DNA of 64,000 nucleotides. Origin: Methylobacterium sp. FF17. Lineage in GTDB: Bacteria; Pseudomonadota; Alphaproteobacteria; Rhizobiales; Beijerinckiaceae. Shown here piece after piece: positions 42,057 to 51,429 of this stretch. The notes under the pieces were generated by a model that was not told where the DNA came from, searched no databases, and saw nothing but the letters and a program-made list of their open reading frames with translations. The position numbers were made by a program, and so were the translations under genes. Where the stretch lies: positions 2,604,001 through 2,668,000 of the forward strand of contig NZ_CP107532.1 in assembly GCF_025813715.1 (NCBI RefSeq). Reading direction: 5' to 3'. Numbering within the stretch: position 1 is the stretch's first letter; every line of letters starts with the position of its first letter.

Positions 42057-43037
42057 TTAGGCAGCCTGCGCGTGATGGCGCAAGCGGCGATCCATCAGGG
42101 TCTGGCGCTTGATGCGTTCCCGCTCGGCCAGGATCCCTTCGCCGCGTCCGAAGTAGACGTCAGCGGGCGTGAGGTTGCCCAGGCTCTCATGGGCTCGGGC
42201 ATGGTTGTAGTGTTCAACGAAGGCTTCGACCCGCGTCTCCAGCTCGCCGGGCAAGTAGGCGTGTTCGAGCAGGATGCGGTTCTTGAGCGTCTGGTGCCAA
42301 CGCTCGATCTTGCCCTGCGTTTGAGGATGACAAGGCGCACCGCGGATGTGGGTCATGCCCCGGCTGCCGAGCCAGTCGGCCAGGTCGCTGGCGACATAAC
42401 TCGGGCCGTTGTCGGAGAGCAGGCGGGGCCGCTGCATCACCCGCGCCTGATCGAGCCCAGCCACACCCAGCGCCCGGTCGAGCGTGGCGGTGACGTCACT
42501 GGCCTGCATCGTGGTGCAAAGCTTCCACGCCACGATGTAGCGTGAGAAGTCGTCGAGTACCGTCGACAGGTAGTACCAGCCCCAACCAACGACCTTCAGG
42601 TAGGTGAAGTCCGTCTGCCAAAGCTGGTTGGGCGCGGTGGTCTTATCGCGGAACGCGTCGGCGGCCTTGATGACGATATAGGCCGGGCTGGTGATCAGGT
42701 CCTGAGCCTTGAGCAGCCGGTAGACGGTGGCTTCCGAGACGAAGTAACGCCGCTCGTCGGTGAAGCGCACCGCCAGCTCACGCGGGCTGAGTTCAGGCTT
42801 CTCCAGAGCCAGGGCAACGATCTGCTCGCGGATTTCCGCAGGTAGACGGTTCCAGACCCGGCTCGGCTGCGAAGGATGGTCCCTCAACGCCTCGGGGCCG
42901 CCGCGCTGGTAGGCGTCGTACCAGCGGTAAAACGTCGAGCGCGTGATGCCGAGCTTGTGCAGGGTCGCGCGCACCGGCAGGTGGGATTGCTCGACCAGCC
43001 GGATGATCTCCAGCTTCTCGGGGGCCGGATACCTCAT
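42057..43037 (-). CDS. IS3-family transposase OrfB (DDE)
   Basis: This 326-residue protein has a helix-turn-helix start (EIIRLVEQSHLPVRATLHKL) and the integrase core: first Asp in WQTDFTYLKV, second in LLSDNGPSYVA, Glu in GKIERWHQTLK. It overlaps OrfA by 4 bp (ATGA). A run of seven adenines (43065-43071 region) also lets a -1 slip produce an OrfAB fusion that enters this frame through KHERGWGRRG. The element looks complete. Confidence 0.9.
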   Translation of the reverse strand: MRYPAPEKLEIIRLVEQSHLPVRATLHKLGITRSTFYRWYDAYQRGGPEALRDHPSQPSRVWNRLPAEIREQIVALALEKPELSPRELAVRFTDERRYFVSEATVYRLLKAQDLITSPAYIVIKAADAFRDKTTAPNQLWQTDFTYLKVVGWGWYYLSTVLDDFSRYIVAWKLCTTMQASDVTATLDRALGVAGLDQARVMQRPRLLSDNGPSYVASDLADWLGSRGMTHIRGAPCHPQTQGKIERWHQTLKNRILLEHAYLPGELETRVEAFVEHYNHARAHESLGNLTPADVYFGRGEGILAERERIKRQTLMDRRLRHHAQAA

Positions 43038-43408
43038 GCCTCGTCGCCCCCAGCCCCGCTCATGCTTTTTTTAAGCAGACGATTCTCCAGGACGAGATCA
43101 GCCACGACCTCCTTCAGTGCCCCCGTCTCGCGGCGCAGATCCCGCACCTCGTCCGTGGTGGCCGCGCGCGCCGTGTCGCCGGACAGGCGCTTCTTGCCCG
43201 CCTCCAGGAACTCCTTGGACCAGCCGTAGTACATCGAGGCGGCGATCCCCTCGCGTCGGCACAACTCGGCGATGCTGTCCTCGCCACGCAAGCCTTCCAG
43301 CACCACGCGGATCTTCTCCTCGGACGAGAACTGTCGACGCGTGGCCCGACGGATGTCCTTGATCACCGCTTCTGCCGGCTTCTTGGCCGGTCCGGATGTC
43401 TGCTTCAT
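43034..43408 (-). CDS. IS3-family OrfA (HTH protein)
   Basis: This 124-residue protein has a HTH_28/IS3-type start (RRATRRQFSSEEKIRVVLEG) with EDSIAELCRREGIAASMYYG. A leucine-rich coiled coil (ETGALKEVVADLVLENRLLK) follows. The A7 run at the end of the coiled coil is a probable -1 frameshift site. The start of this frame is repeated in the truncated copy at 39857. Confidence 0.88.
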   Translation of the reverse strand: MKQTSGPAKKPAEAVIKDIRRATRRQFSSEEKIRVVLEGLRGEDSIAELCRREGIAASMYYGWSKEFLEAGKKRLSGDTARAATTDEVRDLRRETGALKEVVADLVLENRLLKKSMSGAGGDEA

Positions 43409-43494
43409 CTTCGCTCCTCAGGGGCTACGATGAACCAGCCATCCTCCGTTCGGGAAGACCCTCATTCTGTCCCACAGGTGCTGACGTCGGACAC

Positions 43495-43917
43495 GCCGAA
43501 CAGGCCCGGACCGACGAAAGCGCCCGCCGGCTCACCACCATCCCGGGCATCGGTGCACTCAACGCGACGGCGCTGGTCGCGGCGATCGGTGATGTGGCGA
43601 CCTTCGCCCGCGGACGTGATCTGGCGGCCTGGCTCGGCCTCGTGCCGCGTCAGGTCACAACGGGCGGACGACCACGCCTCCTCGGGATCACCAAACGCGG
43701 CAGCAAGTACCTGCGCAAGATGCTGATCCAGGGCGCACGGGCCGCGATGCCGACTTTGCGCAAGAGCGATACGCTGATCGGCCAGTGGCTACGGGGCCTG
43801 CTGGCGCGGGCGCACGCCAACACCGCCGTCGTCGCGCTGGCAGCCAAGATGGCCCGGACCGTCTGGGCGCTGCTGCGCCACGAACGCGTCTATGAGCCGG
43901 CGGCGGTGGCTGCCTGA
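43495..43917 (+). pseudogene. IS110-family transposase C-terminal remnant
   Basis: The frame gives RRLTTIPGIGALNATALVAA, then GLVPRQVTTGGRPRLLGITK and KRGSKYLRKMLIQGARAAMP. This is the Transposase_20 half of an IS110-type enzyme. It begins right at the IS3 end, so the N-terminal half is missing. It belongs to a different IS110 subgroup from the copy at 34964. Confidence 0.8.
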
Positions 43918-44182
43918 ACCGAGCTTGGTCGGCGAAGCCTTCGTCGGCCTCACCATGTCTGCGAGCGGCGAGAGGAAGATGGCCTGACAGTCGATCGGTG
44001 TTCTGGAAGCCTCCGGCGGAAAATGGCGCTCGACGCCGATCCCTTTATGAGGACCAGGACGCGCGGATCTCCATCTTGGCCAACGGCATCGCCGGAAGGC
44101 CGGATACGTTTATGCAGACTGCTCAGACCAGCGGATCATAAGCCACTTGCGGACGGGGCGGGCCATACGTTTCCACCTTCGC

Positions 44183-46231
44183 CTAGGTACGCTTCCCACC
44201 GAGAACGACGCGGAGCGAATGGGCGAGCTCATCCCGCCGATAAGGCTTGTTAAGAACGGGGAGATCACCCCGCCCGATCACCTGGCCCTCTTCGAGGTTG
44301 GCGACGTACCCGGAGGTCAGCAGGACCTTTAGGCCCGGTCGGAGGCGCTGGGCCTCGACGGCAAGCTGCGAGCCGTTCATGCCGCCGGGCATCATCACGT
44401 CGGAGAACAGGATGTCGATCCGCGCGACGCCCTGGAGATGGACGAGGGCCTCGGCGGCGTTGCGGGCCACGACCACGCGGTAGTGGAGCTCCTCCAGGCT
44501 CTCGACGGCCATGCCGAGTACCTGCTCGTCGTCCTCGACCAGGAGCACGGTATCGCCTTCCGTCGCCCGGCGTAGCGGAAGGTTGCCACTGCCGGAGCCT
44601 AGCTCCTCGCCGGCCGGTTCCGCGGAGCGGGGGAACAGGAGGCGGAAGGTGGTGCCGGCACCGAGCTCCGTTTCAATGCCGACGAAGCCACCTGCGCTCC
44701 GGGTGAAGCCATAGACCTGCGACAGGCCCAGGCCCGTTCCCTTGCCGATTTCCTTTGTGGTGAAGAACGGCTCGAACACCCGAGCCATGGTCTCCGGGGA
44801 GATCCCGCTGCCCTGGTCTGTCACCGAGACCTCGACATAGGCTCCCGGTGGGACACCCCTGTCGGCCACCGCCGCGGTGTCGAGATGCACGTTCCTGCTC
44901 CGTACGACTATCCGCGAACCGCCCCCCTCCATCGCGTCGCGGGCGTTGACGACGAGGTTCAGCACCGCCGCCTCGAACTGCGCCGGGTCGATCCGGATCG
45001 GGTCGATGGTGGGGTCGAGTTCCAGCAGGAGTTCCACGGCGCCTCCCGCCGCCCGCTCGGCCAGCGGCTTGAATTCGGAGAGAAGGCGGTTCGGGTTGAT
45101 GGTCTGGGGCCGCAGCATCTGCCTGCGGGAAAAGGCCAGGAGTTGCTGCGTGAGCTGCTCACCGCGCCGCGCCGCGTTCATCGCAGCTTCCGCCAGGCGG
45201 ACGACGCGTTCGGTGTTCTCCGGCTTGCGCAGCATCATGTCGAGGCCGCCGACGATGACCGTCAGCAGATTGTTGAAATCGTGCGCCACGCCGCCGGTCA
45301 GCTGCCCGATGGCCTCCATCTTCTGAGCCTGCCGCAACGCCTCCTCGGTGTTCCGTTGGTCGGTCCTGTCGACGATGATGCCCGCCATGCGAACGGGCCT
45401 CCCATCGCCACCGAATTCGGTTTTACCCTTGGCCGCGATCCAGCGGATCGCACCGTCGGTCCGTGAAATCCGGCATTCCAGGTCCAAGGTCCCGGTCTCG
45501 GCTGCCTTCGCGAAGGCGGCCTCGACCATGGGTCGATCCTCCGGCACGGCGTGGGCCAGGAAGGTGGCCCTGCCCCACGACGAGACAGGCGTGTCGTAGC
45601 CGAAGATCGCGTCGTATCGACGGGAGCGGCGGGTGATGTCGTTGACGAGGTCGAGATCCCACGACCCCATGCCGGCGGAATCGAGCGCGAAGGCCAGGGT
45701 CTCGCGCGCCGCCTCGACCTCGCGCGTGCGTTCCTCGACACGACGCTCCAAGGTCTCGTTCGCGATGCGCAGGCGTCCCTGGGCGTCCTCGCGTTCCCGA
45801 ATGTGCTGCCGGGCCTGATACTGGCGCCTTCGGACACGGAGAGCCGAGGAGACCGCACTGAGGAGCGTCTCGGCGTTGATCGGGCGTTCCAGTAGGACGA
45901 CGTTGCCGAGTCGCTCGATCACTGCGGCGGCCTGGGCCGTGCGCCGCCCGGCCTGCCGCGTCGCCAGCATGATGAAGGGGAAGTCCGACCACGGTGGCTG
46001 GGACGCTACCCAGGCGTCCAGGGATGCCGCATCGACGTCGAGGAGCGCCTCCTCGGTCACGATGGATGTGGCGGCGGACGAGCGGAGGCCATCGAGCCAC
46101 TCGGCGCTGTCGGCGCAGACGGTGACGCCGACGCCGGACTTGCCCAGGAGCTGCGCCATCACGATGGCGTCGCGTCCGCGCGGGGCGAGGATCAGGACGC
46201 CTTCCCCATCGGGAACGGATGCCGGGGTCAT
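44183..46231 (-). CDS. Hybrid sensor histidine kinase (pseudo-REC/PAS/HisKA/HATPase/REC)
   Basis: This 682-residue protein begins with a receiver-like domain of about 130 residues without a clear phosphoacceptor Asp. A coiled segment (about 140-175) and a PAS domain (about 178-290, ending IIVDRTDQRNTEEAL) follow. The HisKA phosphoacceptor is His317 in GGVAHDFNNLL. An HATPase region has NLVVNARDAM and GTGLGLSQVYGF. The C-terminal REC has Asp611 in LFSDVMMPG. It is cytoplasmic, with no membrane helix seen. The ATG overlaps the stop of the KaiC-like gene by 4 bp (ATGA), so the pair is coupled. It probably transmits KaiC-derived signals. Confidence 0.88.
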   Translation of the reverse strand: MTPASVPDGEGVLILAPRGRDAIVMAQLLGKSGVGVTVCADSAEWLDGLRSSAATSIVTEEALLDVDAASLDAWVASQPPWSDFPFIMLATRQAGRRTAQAAAVIERLGNVVLLERPINAETLLSAVSSALRVRRRQYQARQHIREREDAQGRLRIANETLERRVEERTREVEAARETLAFALDSAGMGSWDLDLVNDITRRSRRYDAIFGYDTPVSSWGRATFLAHAVPEDRPMVEAAFAKAAETGTLDLECRISRTDGAIRWIAAKGKTEFGGDGRPVRMAGIIVDRTDQRNTEEALRQAQKMEAIGQLTGGVAHDFNNLLTVIVGGLDMMLRKPENTERVVRLAEAAMNAARRGEQLTQQLLAFSRRQMLRPQTINPNRLLSEFKPLAERAAGGAVELLLELDPTIDPIRIDPAQFEAAVLNLVVNARDAMEGGGSRIVVRSRNVHLDTAAVADRGVPPGAYVEVSVTDQGSGISPETMARVFEPFFTTKEIGKGTGLGLSQVYGFTRSAGGFVGIETELGAGTTFRLLFPRSAEPAGEELGSGSGNLPLRRATEGDTVLLVEDDEQVLGMAVESLEELHYRVVVARNAAEALVHLQGVARIDILFSDVMMPGGMNGSQLAVEAQRLRPGLKVLLTSGYVANLEEGQVIGRGDLPVLNKPYRRDELAHSLRVVLGGKRT

Positions 46232-47739
46232 ACCGCCGGCGCCGGCTCGGCGGCGCCCGGGATCAGCGCGACCTTGCCGTCGTAGGTCGGCAATCCGGAC
46301 AGGATACCTTGGAAGTCGGAGAGGGCGGCGCCGACCTGGAGACCGACGGGGGAGAGCTTGAGTTCCCGGATGGTGCGCTCGTGGGCGTTGACCCGGCTCT
46401 TCACCACCGACAGGGCGGTCCGGACCGCACCGTTGGCCTCGAAGTACCGGAACAGCAGGATGCCGTCGCTGAGATAGCTCAAGTCGATGTCCGACCGGAC
46501 GTCGCCGATCACGCCGTGCTGACCGAGGACCAGGAGGGTCGTGGCCCCCTTCTGGTTCAGGTAGTTCAGGAGCTCGTGCATCTGGAGGATGAGGTACTCC
46601 TCGCCCGGCATGGCGTGGATGTACGCGTTCAGGCTGTCGAACACGATGAAGCTAGCCCCCCGCGTCTCCACGGTGTTGCGCACCCTGCAGGCGAACTCGC
46701 CGGGAGAGAACTCGGCCGGCTCGATCTCGTCGATGACGAGGCTGCCGCTGGAGAGATGGACGTCAAGGTCCATGCCCAGCGCCCTGGCGCGCGTCAGCAT
46801 GGTCTGGCGGCCCTCGTCGAACAGGAAGTAGGTCGCCTTCTCCCCGCGGTCCAAGGCCTCAAGCATGCAGCGGACCGCCGTGGTGGTCTTGCCGACGCCC
46901 GAGGGACCGAGCAGCAAGGTGTTGGTTGCGGGCGCCAGCCCTCCACCCAGGAGGAGGTCGAGTTCCTTCGAGCCGGTCGAGGCCGGCGTCATGTCGAACT
47001 GTGCGTGATGGTCGTCGATGACGAGGCTGGGGAACACCTCGACACCACCGGTGTCCAGAAGGAAGTCATGAAGCCCGCCGTGGAACTTGACGCCGCGCAT
47101 CTTAAGGACGTCGAGGCGCCTACGGGCTGCCCCGAAGCCGCGCCTGACCTGCTCCAGCATGATCACCCCGTGGGCGATGCTGTGGAGTTGGACGTCGGCG
47201 GTCCCGTCGTCCAGAAGCAAGACCGTGCATTCCCTGGACGCGAACATCTGCTTCAGGGCGAGGATCTGGCGGCGGTAGCGGAGCGGATTCTGGGCGAGAA
47301 GCCGAAGCTCGGACAAGCTGTCGAACACCACCCGCTGCGGCTTGAGGCTGTCGACCCGGTCGATCACCTCCCGCACGGTCTCGCCGAGCTCGACCTCGGA
47401 GGGATGCAGCACGGATTGCTCGCTGTCGGGGTCGAGGCCAAGCTCGTTGACGAGCTCGTAGACCTCTATGCCGTCGAGGGACCACCCGTGCGTGCCGGCT
47501 GCGAACGCAAGCTCGTCTGCGCTCTCCGACAGGGTGACGTAGAGACCCTTCTCCCCTCGCGCGACGCCGTCGAGGAGGAACTGAAGGCCGACCGTCGTCT
47601 TGCCGGTCCCGGGCGTCCCTTCGAGCAGGTAGAGGCGACCGCGCGTCAGGCCGCCGTCGAGGATCTCGTCGAGTCCGGCGATGCCCGTCGACAGGATGTC
47701 GCGACCCCTGGAGGCATGCGTCGGGGCGAACTCTGTCAT
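46228..47739 (-). CDS. KaiC-like double-domain ATPase
   Basis: This 503-residue protein has two RecA-like KaiC domains. The first Walker A is GTPGTGKTTV at 41-50 and the second is GPSGVGKTTT at about 285-294. The catalytic Glu pair of KaiC is partly changed: LSES in the first domain, FDEG in the second. At the site of the KaiC autophosphorylation Ser-Thr, the protein has SYLSD where KaiC has STITD, so Ser is kept and Thr is Tyr. No kaiA or kaiB lies nearby. It is the first gene of the operon with the hybrid kinase and probably acts as an ATP-dependent signalling hub. The ATG at 47739 excludes an unsupported N-terminal extension. Confidence 0.85.
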   Translation of the reverse strand: MTEFAPTHASRGRDILSTGIAGLDEILDGGLTRGRLYLLEGTPGTGKTTVGLQFLLDGVARGEKGLYVTLSESADELAFAAGTHGWSLDGIEVYELVNELGLDPDSEQSVLHPSEVELGETVREVIDRVDSLKPQRVVFDSLSELRLLAQNPLRYRRQILALKQMFASRECTVLLLDDGTADVQLHSIAHGVIMLEQVRRGFGAARRRLDVLKMRGVKFHGGLHDFLLDTGGVEVFPSLVIDDHHAQFDMTPASTGSKELDLLLGGGLAPATNTLLLGPSGVGKTTTAVRCMLEALDRGEKATYFLFDEGRQTMLTRARALGMDLDVHLSSGSLVIDEIEPAEFSPGEFACRVRNTVETRGASFIVFDSLNAYIHAMPGEEYLILQMHELLNYLNQKGATTLLVLGQHGVIGDVRSDIDLSYLSDGILLFRYFEANGAVRTALSVVKSRVNAHERTIRELKLSPVGLQVGAALSDFQGILSGLPTYDGKVALIPGAAEPAPAV

Positions 47740-48074
47740 TGGGCGGCATCCGGTTCGTGGCAAACAATACCCGCGTCGTGGGCTCAGGCGTACCTTGGAA
47801 AATGCATTCGGACGACAACTCCGGCTTGGCGGTTTAGTCCCATGGCAGTCGCTCGACCTCCGTGGCCTGGGCGACAAGTCAGTCCCCTCCGCTGGGGGGC
47901 GGTCGGCCTAATGCTGTAAATCCGACACCTGGTGCCGGCGCTGAACGTCCGTACCGGATGGAAACCGAACCCTGATCCTTCGCCCTGAAGCGGACGATCC
48001 GGCTCGGGTCGGATACGGACCTAGGGCATGGGTTCCATCCGGCGGATTTCGCCCACCGGGAGGCGAGGTTAGCC
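47740..48074. other. Intergenic region upstream of the KaiC-like gene
   Basis: 335 bp with no gene. A consensus EcfG promoter was not found on the minus strand. Short open frames lack real codon use. It should contain the kaiC-like promoter. Confidence 0.4.
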
Positions 48075-48449
48075 TCAATCCGCGCGGTGTATGGCGTCGA
48101 TGACCTGGGAGACGCTGTAGGGTTTTGCTACGAACAGGCCATGGTCGGGCACCGCGCGATCCGCGAACCGCTGGCGTCCCGACGTCAGGATGATCCTGAT
48201 GTCGGGCCAAGCGTCGGAAACGCGTTCAGCGAGCATTACGCCGCACATTGTCCCCGGCATGTCCACGTCGCTGAAGACCACGCCGATGTCAGACCGTTGA
48301 TGCAGGACGAGCCACGCCTCGTCGGCATGGCGTGCCTCGACGACGTCGTAGCCGGCGTCCTCAAGCATCTCGACGGCCATCAAACGCACGAGGTCGTCGT
48401 CCTCGACGACGAGGATCACCGAATCTTCGGGAGCGCTCTTGGCGGGCAT
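48075..48449 (-). CDS. Single-domain response regulator
   Basis: This 124-residue CheY-like receiver has the acidic pocket VVEDDDLVRLM at 14-24 and the phosphoacceptor Asp61 in VVFSDVDMPG. The conserved Thr/Ser is in IILTSGRQ, and Lys is in VAKPYS. There is no output domain. It should take phosphate from one of the nearby kinases (the hybrid kinase or the HWE kinase on the other side). The ATG at 48449 is favoured; a long frame to 48806 is a shadow of the divergent kinase. Confidence 0.85.
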   Translation of the reverse strand: MPAKSAPEDSVILVVEDDDLVRLMAVEMLEDAGYDVVEARHADEAWLVLHQRSDIGVVFSDVDMPGTMCGVMLAERVSDAWPDIRIILTSGRQRFADRAVPDHGLFVAKPYSVSQVIDAIHRAD

Positions 48450-48636
48450 CACGTCCCAACAGGCCAGGGAGGGATGGGTTGCCGGCTTGGAACGTATTCG
48501 TGAAAGGGTCGCGGCTGCGTTCGCCGGGCGGCGGAGGCGCACGACCTCGGCCGTGGAGCCAATCCACCACGGAAGGGTTTGTCCTCGCGGCGGTGCGCCT
48601 GGCATCGCCGAGGCTCCGGATCGACCTAGGGATTGC

Positions 48637-49614
48637 ATGGCTGAGGATACCACGCCGACCGAGTACGAGTGGACGCTGGCGAGCTTCACCGACACGATCC
48701 ACCGCGGTGGCGTCGCCATGTGGGCCTGGTCGCCGAGCCGGCGACTGGCCCAACTCGACGGCTTGTGCCGGGAATTCTGGGCCACCAGTAAGACCGTCGT
48801 TCCCATCGACGAGTTGTTCGCGAAAGTGAACGCGGAGGACCGCCACGGGATGATGCTCGACTGGGACGCGAGCGCGACCGATCCGGGCCCTTATAGCTTC
48901 GACTTCCGCATCGGCGACGGTCCCGATGCCCGCTGGATCTCGGCACGCGGCGTCGGTGGCGACACCGGCCAGGTCGGCGAGTGGGTGCAGGCCATCTTCC
49001 TCGATATCACCGACCGCAAGCGCGCCGAGGAGGCCGAGCACCTCCTGACCGCCGAACTCGAACATCGCGTCTCGAACATGTTCACGGTCGCCCGCGCACT
49101 CACCGCCATCGTCGCCCGCGAGGCCAAGTCGACGCCCAACTTCGCCGAGGATCTCTCGCGGCGGTTCGGCGTCCTGCACGAGGCGACATCGCTGGCGACG
49201 CGTTCGCACAAGCACGACCTCGGCGATGTCAGGCTCCAGGACCTCGCCGAGCGCATCCTGTCCCCCTACCGGGACGGCGCCAACGTCCTCATTGCAATCG
49301 ACGGGAGCGTTACCGCCGCGCCGGGTCGGGTCAACGACTACGCAATGATCTTCCACGAGCTCGCCACCAACTCGGCCAAGTACGGCGCCCTGTCAGGAGG
49401 CGGGACCCTAAGGCTGCAGGGCGGCATCGATGGCAATGAGATACGGCTGACCTGGGAAGAAGGCGTAGCTCCGTCTAAGGCGGACAAGGCCGATGGCACG
49501 GGGTTCGGCTCGCGCCTGCTCAAGCAGACCATCGAACGGAGCCTACGCGGACGCTTCCACCGCACCATCGACGGGAGCGGCCTGCACTTCGAGATGGTGG
49601 TGCCGACGGAATAG
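48637..49614 (+). CDS. HWE-family sensor histidine kinase
   Basis: This 325-residue cytoplasmic kinase has a PAS-like N-terminus (about 20-128, ending IFLDITDRKRAEEAEHLL). The HWE phosphoacceptor box is AELEHRVSNMFTVARALTAI with His143. It has an N-box (FHELATNSAKYGALSGGG), the W-E motif LTWEEG and the G-box GFGSRLLKQTI. It is divergent from a single-domain response regulator (187 bp between starts), which is the obvious partner. HWE kinases often feed the general stress pathway. Confidence 0.85.
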   Translation: MAEDTTPTEYEWTLASFTDTIHRGGVAMWAWSPSRRLAQLDGLCREFWATSKTVVPIDELFAKVNAEDRHGMMLDWDASATDPGPYSFDFRIGDGPDARWISARGVGGDTGQVGEWVQAIFLDITDRKRAEEAEHLLTAELEHRVSNMFTVARALTAIVAREAKSTPNFAEDLSRRFGVLHEATSLATRSHKHDLGDVRLQDLAERILSPYRDGANVLIAIDGSVTAAPGRVNDYAMIFHELATNSAKYGALSGGGTLRLQGGIDGNEIRLTWEEGVAPSKADKADGTGFGSRLLKQTIERSLRGRFHRTIDGSGLHFEMVVPTE

Positions 49615-49727
49615 GTAATGCGTGCACCGGACGTGGTCGTGGGTATCCCATGCGCATGTCAGGCAACGCCGGCCAAGCGATGGTACGACACCGGGAATGC
49701 TCATCCGCTTCCCCGGTGCCGCAAGAG

Positions 49728-50198
49728 TCACGCCGCCCTGGAGGTGACCTTCTGGTAGGTCCCCGTAGCGATCTGGTCTTCCAGCTGTGCCTTGAAGTCC
49801 GCGATGCCGAGAACCTGGACGGGATTGCCCGCGTCGTCGAGGAACTCGTAGAGCGCGTCCTCAATGTTGCGGTTGCTGAAGAACACGATGGCGTCCTCGT
49901 CGCCGCCACCCTCCAGGTGAGGCTCGCCGTTCGCCACGCCTGAGACATAGGAGCCAGTCGGGCGGGTCTCCTTGTGCGTCCCGTCTGGGCGATAGAACCG
50001 CAGCTCACCCTGCATCACGAGGGTCACGTAGGGACTCCTGTGCCGGTGCAGCATCACGCGCTGGTTCGCGGCGAACTTGAAGACGACGTCGACGATGCGG
50101 TTTTCCTCGTCGACCTTGTAGACGAAGAAGGCGATGTGCGGCAGCCAGTCAAGCGTCCGCCAGGTGATGTTGCTCTCGTCGAACATGGGTTTCGGCAT
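49728..50198 (-). CDS. Cupin-fold metal-binding protein
   Basis: The 156-residue protein has a cupin core: FAANQRVMLHRHRSPYVTLV for the first metal-binding motif, with a His-x-His. ELRFYRPDGTHKETRPTGSY follows, then GVANGEPHLEGGGDEDAIVF for the second. It resembles ChrR-type or dioxygenase-like (acetylacetone-cleaving) cupins. The ATG at 50198 is closer to the conserved core than an in-frame start at 50222. It neighbours a LysR gene but runs on the same strand 183 bp away; a role in the pathway controlled by that regulator is possible. Confidence 0.7.
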   Translation of the reverse strand: MPKPMFDESNITWRTLDWLPHIAFFVYKVDEENRIVDVVFKFAANQRVMLHRHRSPYVTLVMQGELRFYRPDGTHKETRPTGSYVSGVANGEPHLEGGGDEDAIVFFSNRNIEDALYEFLDDAGNPVQVLGIADFKAQLEDQIATGTYQKVTSRAA

Positions 50199-50380
50199 TC
50201 GGTTTCCTTCCGTTTCCCCCATGCGGCCGCTCGTGGGCGACGCACGGCTTTCCGCCGCATCGGATGGGTTGACCTTGGGGCAACGTCCCGCACGGCGGAT
50301 CGATGCGGCGGCCCGTCAGCCGGGCGGGCCTGCCAAATGCTGTCGAAGGTCCCCGAACGTTGCTCAGACAGAGTGCCGGT

Positions 50381-51295
50381 TTAGGACGACTCCGTACCGA
50401 CGCGTTCACGCAGGTGCGCGATCAACGCCCGCAGAGCCTGAGGCACCTGGCGTCGGCTTGAATAGTAGACGTGGAAGCCCGGTCCCGGCGAACTCCATTC
50501 GGGCAAGACCTCCACCAGGGTGCCGGCGGCCAGTTGCCGTGCGACCAAGCCATCCTGGCAGTAGGCGATCCCGCCGTCCGTCTCGGCCATCGCAAGCGCA
50601 AGCGCCGTCTCGCTCAGCACGACGGACCACGCCACGTCGACGACGTGATGCTCCGGCCCCCGCTCCACCTCCCAATGGTAGATCGCGCCGGTGCCCATCC
50701 TAAGACCGATGCAGCGGTGGGCTGCGAGGTCGGAAGGGTGTTCGAGCGGGGGGGCACCCCCGAGGTAGTGCGGGGAGGCCACCATGACCCACCGGATGTC
50801 GCCGCCGATGGGTAGTGCGATCATCTCCTCGGGGACACGCCCCCCGAAGCGGATGCCCGCGTCGAACCCTTCCCCGACGATGTCGACGAAGTCGTCCTGG
50901 ACCACGACCTCCAGCCTCACCTCGGGGTACTCGGCAAGGAAGCACGACAGGGCCGGACCCAGGACCAGTCGGGCCGCATCGGTCAGCACGTTGAGCCGGA
51001 GCCGGCCGGCCGGCTTACCCCGGTAGCGGTTCAGCGCCTCCAGGCCTTCCTCGATGGCGCCGAACCCGGCCTCAAGACGCGCCAGCAAATCGGTGCCGGC
51101 CTCGGTCAGGGTGACGGCGCGGTTGGTCCGGTTGAACAGCCGCACGCCGAGCCTAGTCTCCAGCCCGCGTAGGGCGTGGCTCAGCGCCGAGGGCGAGACG
51201 TCGAGTTCGAGGGCGGCGCGCCGGAAGCCGCCGACCCGGGCGATCACACGGAACAGGTTGAGGTCGCCCAGGTCGCCCCGGGTCAGTCCCGCCAC
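50381..51295 (-). CDS. LysR-family regulator
   Basis: This 304-residue protein has the LysR helix-turn-helix LGDLNLFRVIARVGGFRRAA, then LDVSPSALSHALRGLETRLG. The effector domain includes AGRLRLNVLTDAARLVLGPA and YYSSRRQVPQALRALIAHLR. It is divergent from the epimerase gene at 51430 with a perfect 12-bp palindrome between them. It is most likely the activator or repressor of the eight-gene run up to 58138. The effector is unknown. Confidence 0.85.
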   Translation of the reverse strand: MAGLTRGDLGDLNLFRVIARVGGFRRAALELDVSPSALSHALRGLETRLGVRLFNRTNRAVTLTEAGTDLLARLEAGFGAIEEGLEALNRYRGKPAGRLRLNVLTDAARLVLGPALSCFLAEYPEVRLEVVVQDDFVDIVGEGFDAGIRFGGRVPEEMIALPIGGDIRWVMVASPHYLGGAPPLEHPSDLAAHRCIGLRMGTGAIYHWEVERGPEHHVVDVAWSVVLSETALALAMAETDGGIAYCQDGLVARQLAAGTLVEVLPEWSSPGPGFHVYYSSRRQVPQALRALIAHLRERVGTESS

Positions 51296-51316
51296 GATTG
51301 CCGCCCCCTGTCCTGT

Positions 51317-51328
51317 GTTGAGCTCAAC
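51317..51328. promoter_or_regulatory. Palindromic LysR operator GTTGAGCTCAAC
   Basis: A perfect 12-bp palindrome lies 22 bp from the LysR start and 102 bp before the epimerase ATG. It has the dyad form of a LysR-type site and is a prime candidate for autoregulation. Confidence 0.5.
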
Positions 51329-51429
51329 TGAACACTACGATGAGTTTGATCGCGGCACAAGCGAGCCGCCGCGTGTTTAAATGTCAGCAAGGCCGGACGC
51401 CGGTATCCACTGACAATCGAGGACGAGAC

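Larger units (their letters stand above)
41983..43493 (-). mobile_element. Complete IS3-family insertion sequence (1511 bp)
   Basis: The ends are inverted: TGTCCGTCGTCAGGTGATTT at 41983 and, at 43493 in reverse, TGTCCGACGTCAGCACCTGT. GGGACA follows in both. It holds overlapping OrfA and OrfB. No clean target duplication was seen. Its right side abuts an IS110 fragment. Confidence 0.8.

Noticed and set aside
46228..47739. A complete circadian KaiABC system
   Set aside because: No KaiA- or KaiB-like gene is present in the window, and the phosphorylation and catalytic sites are altered. A clock function is not supported.
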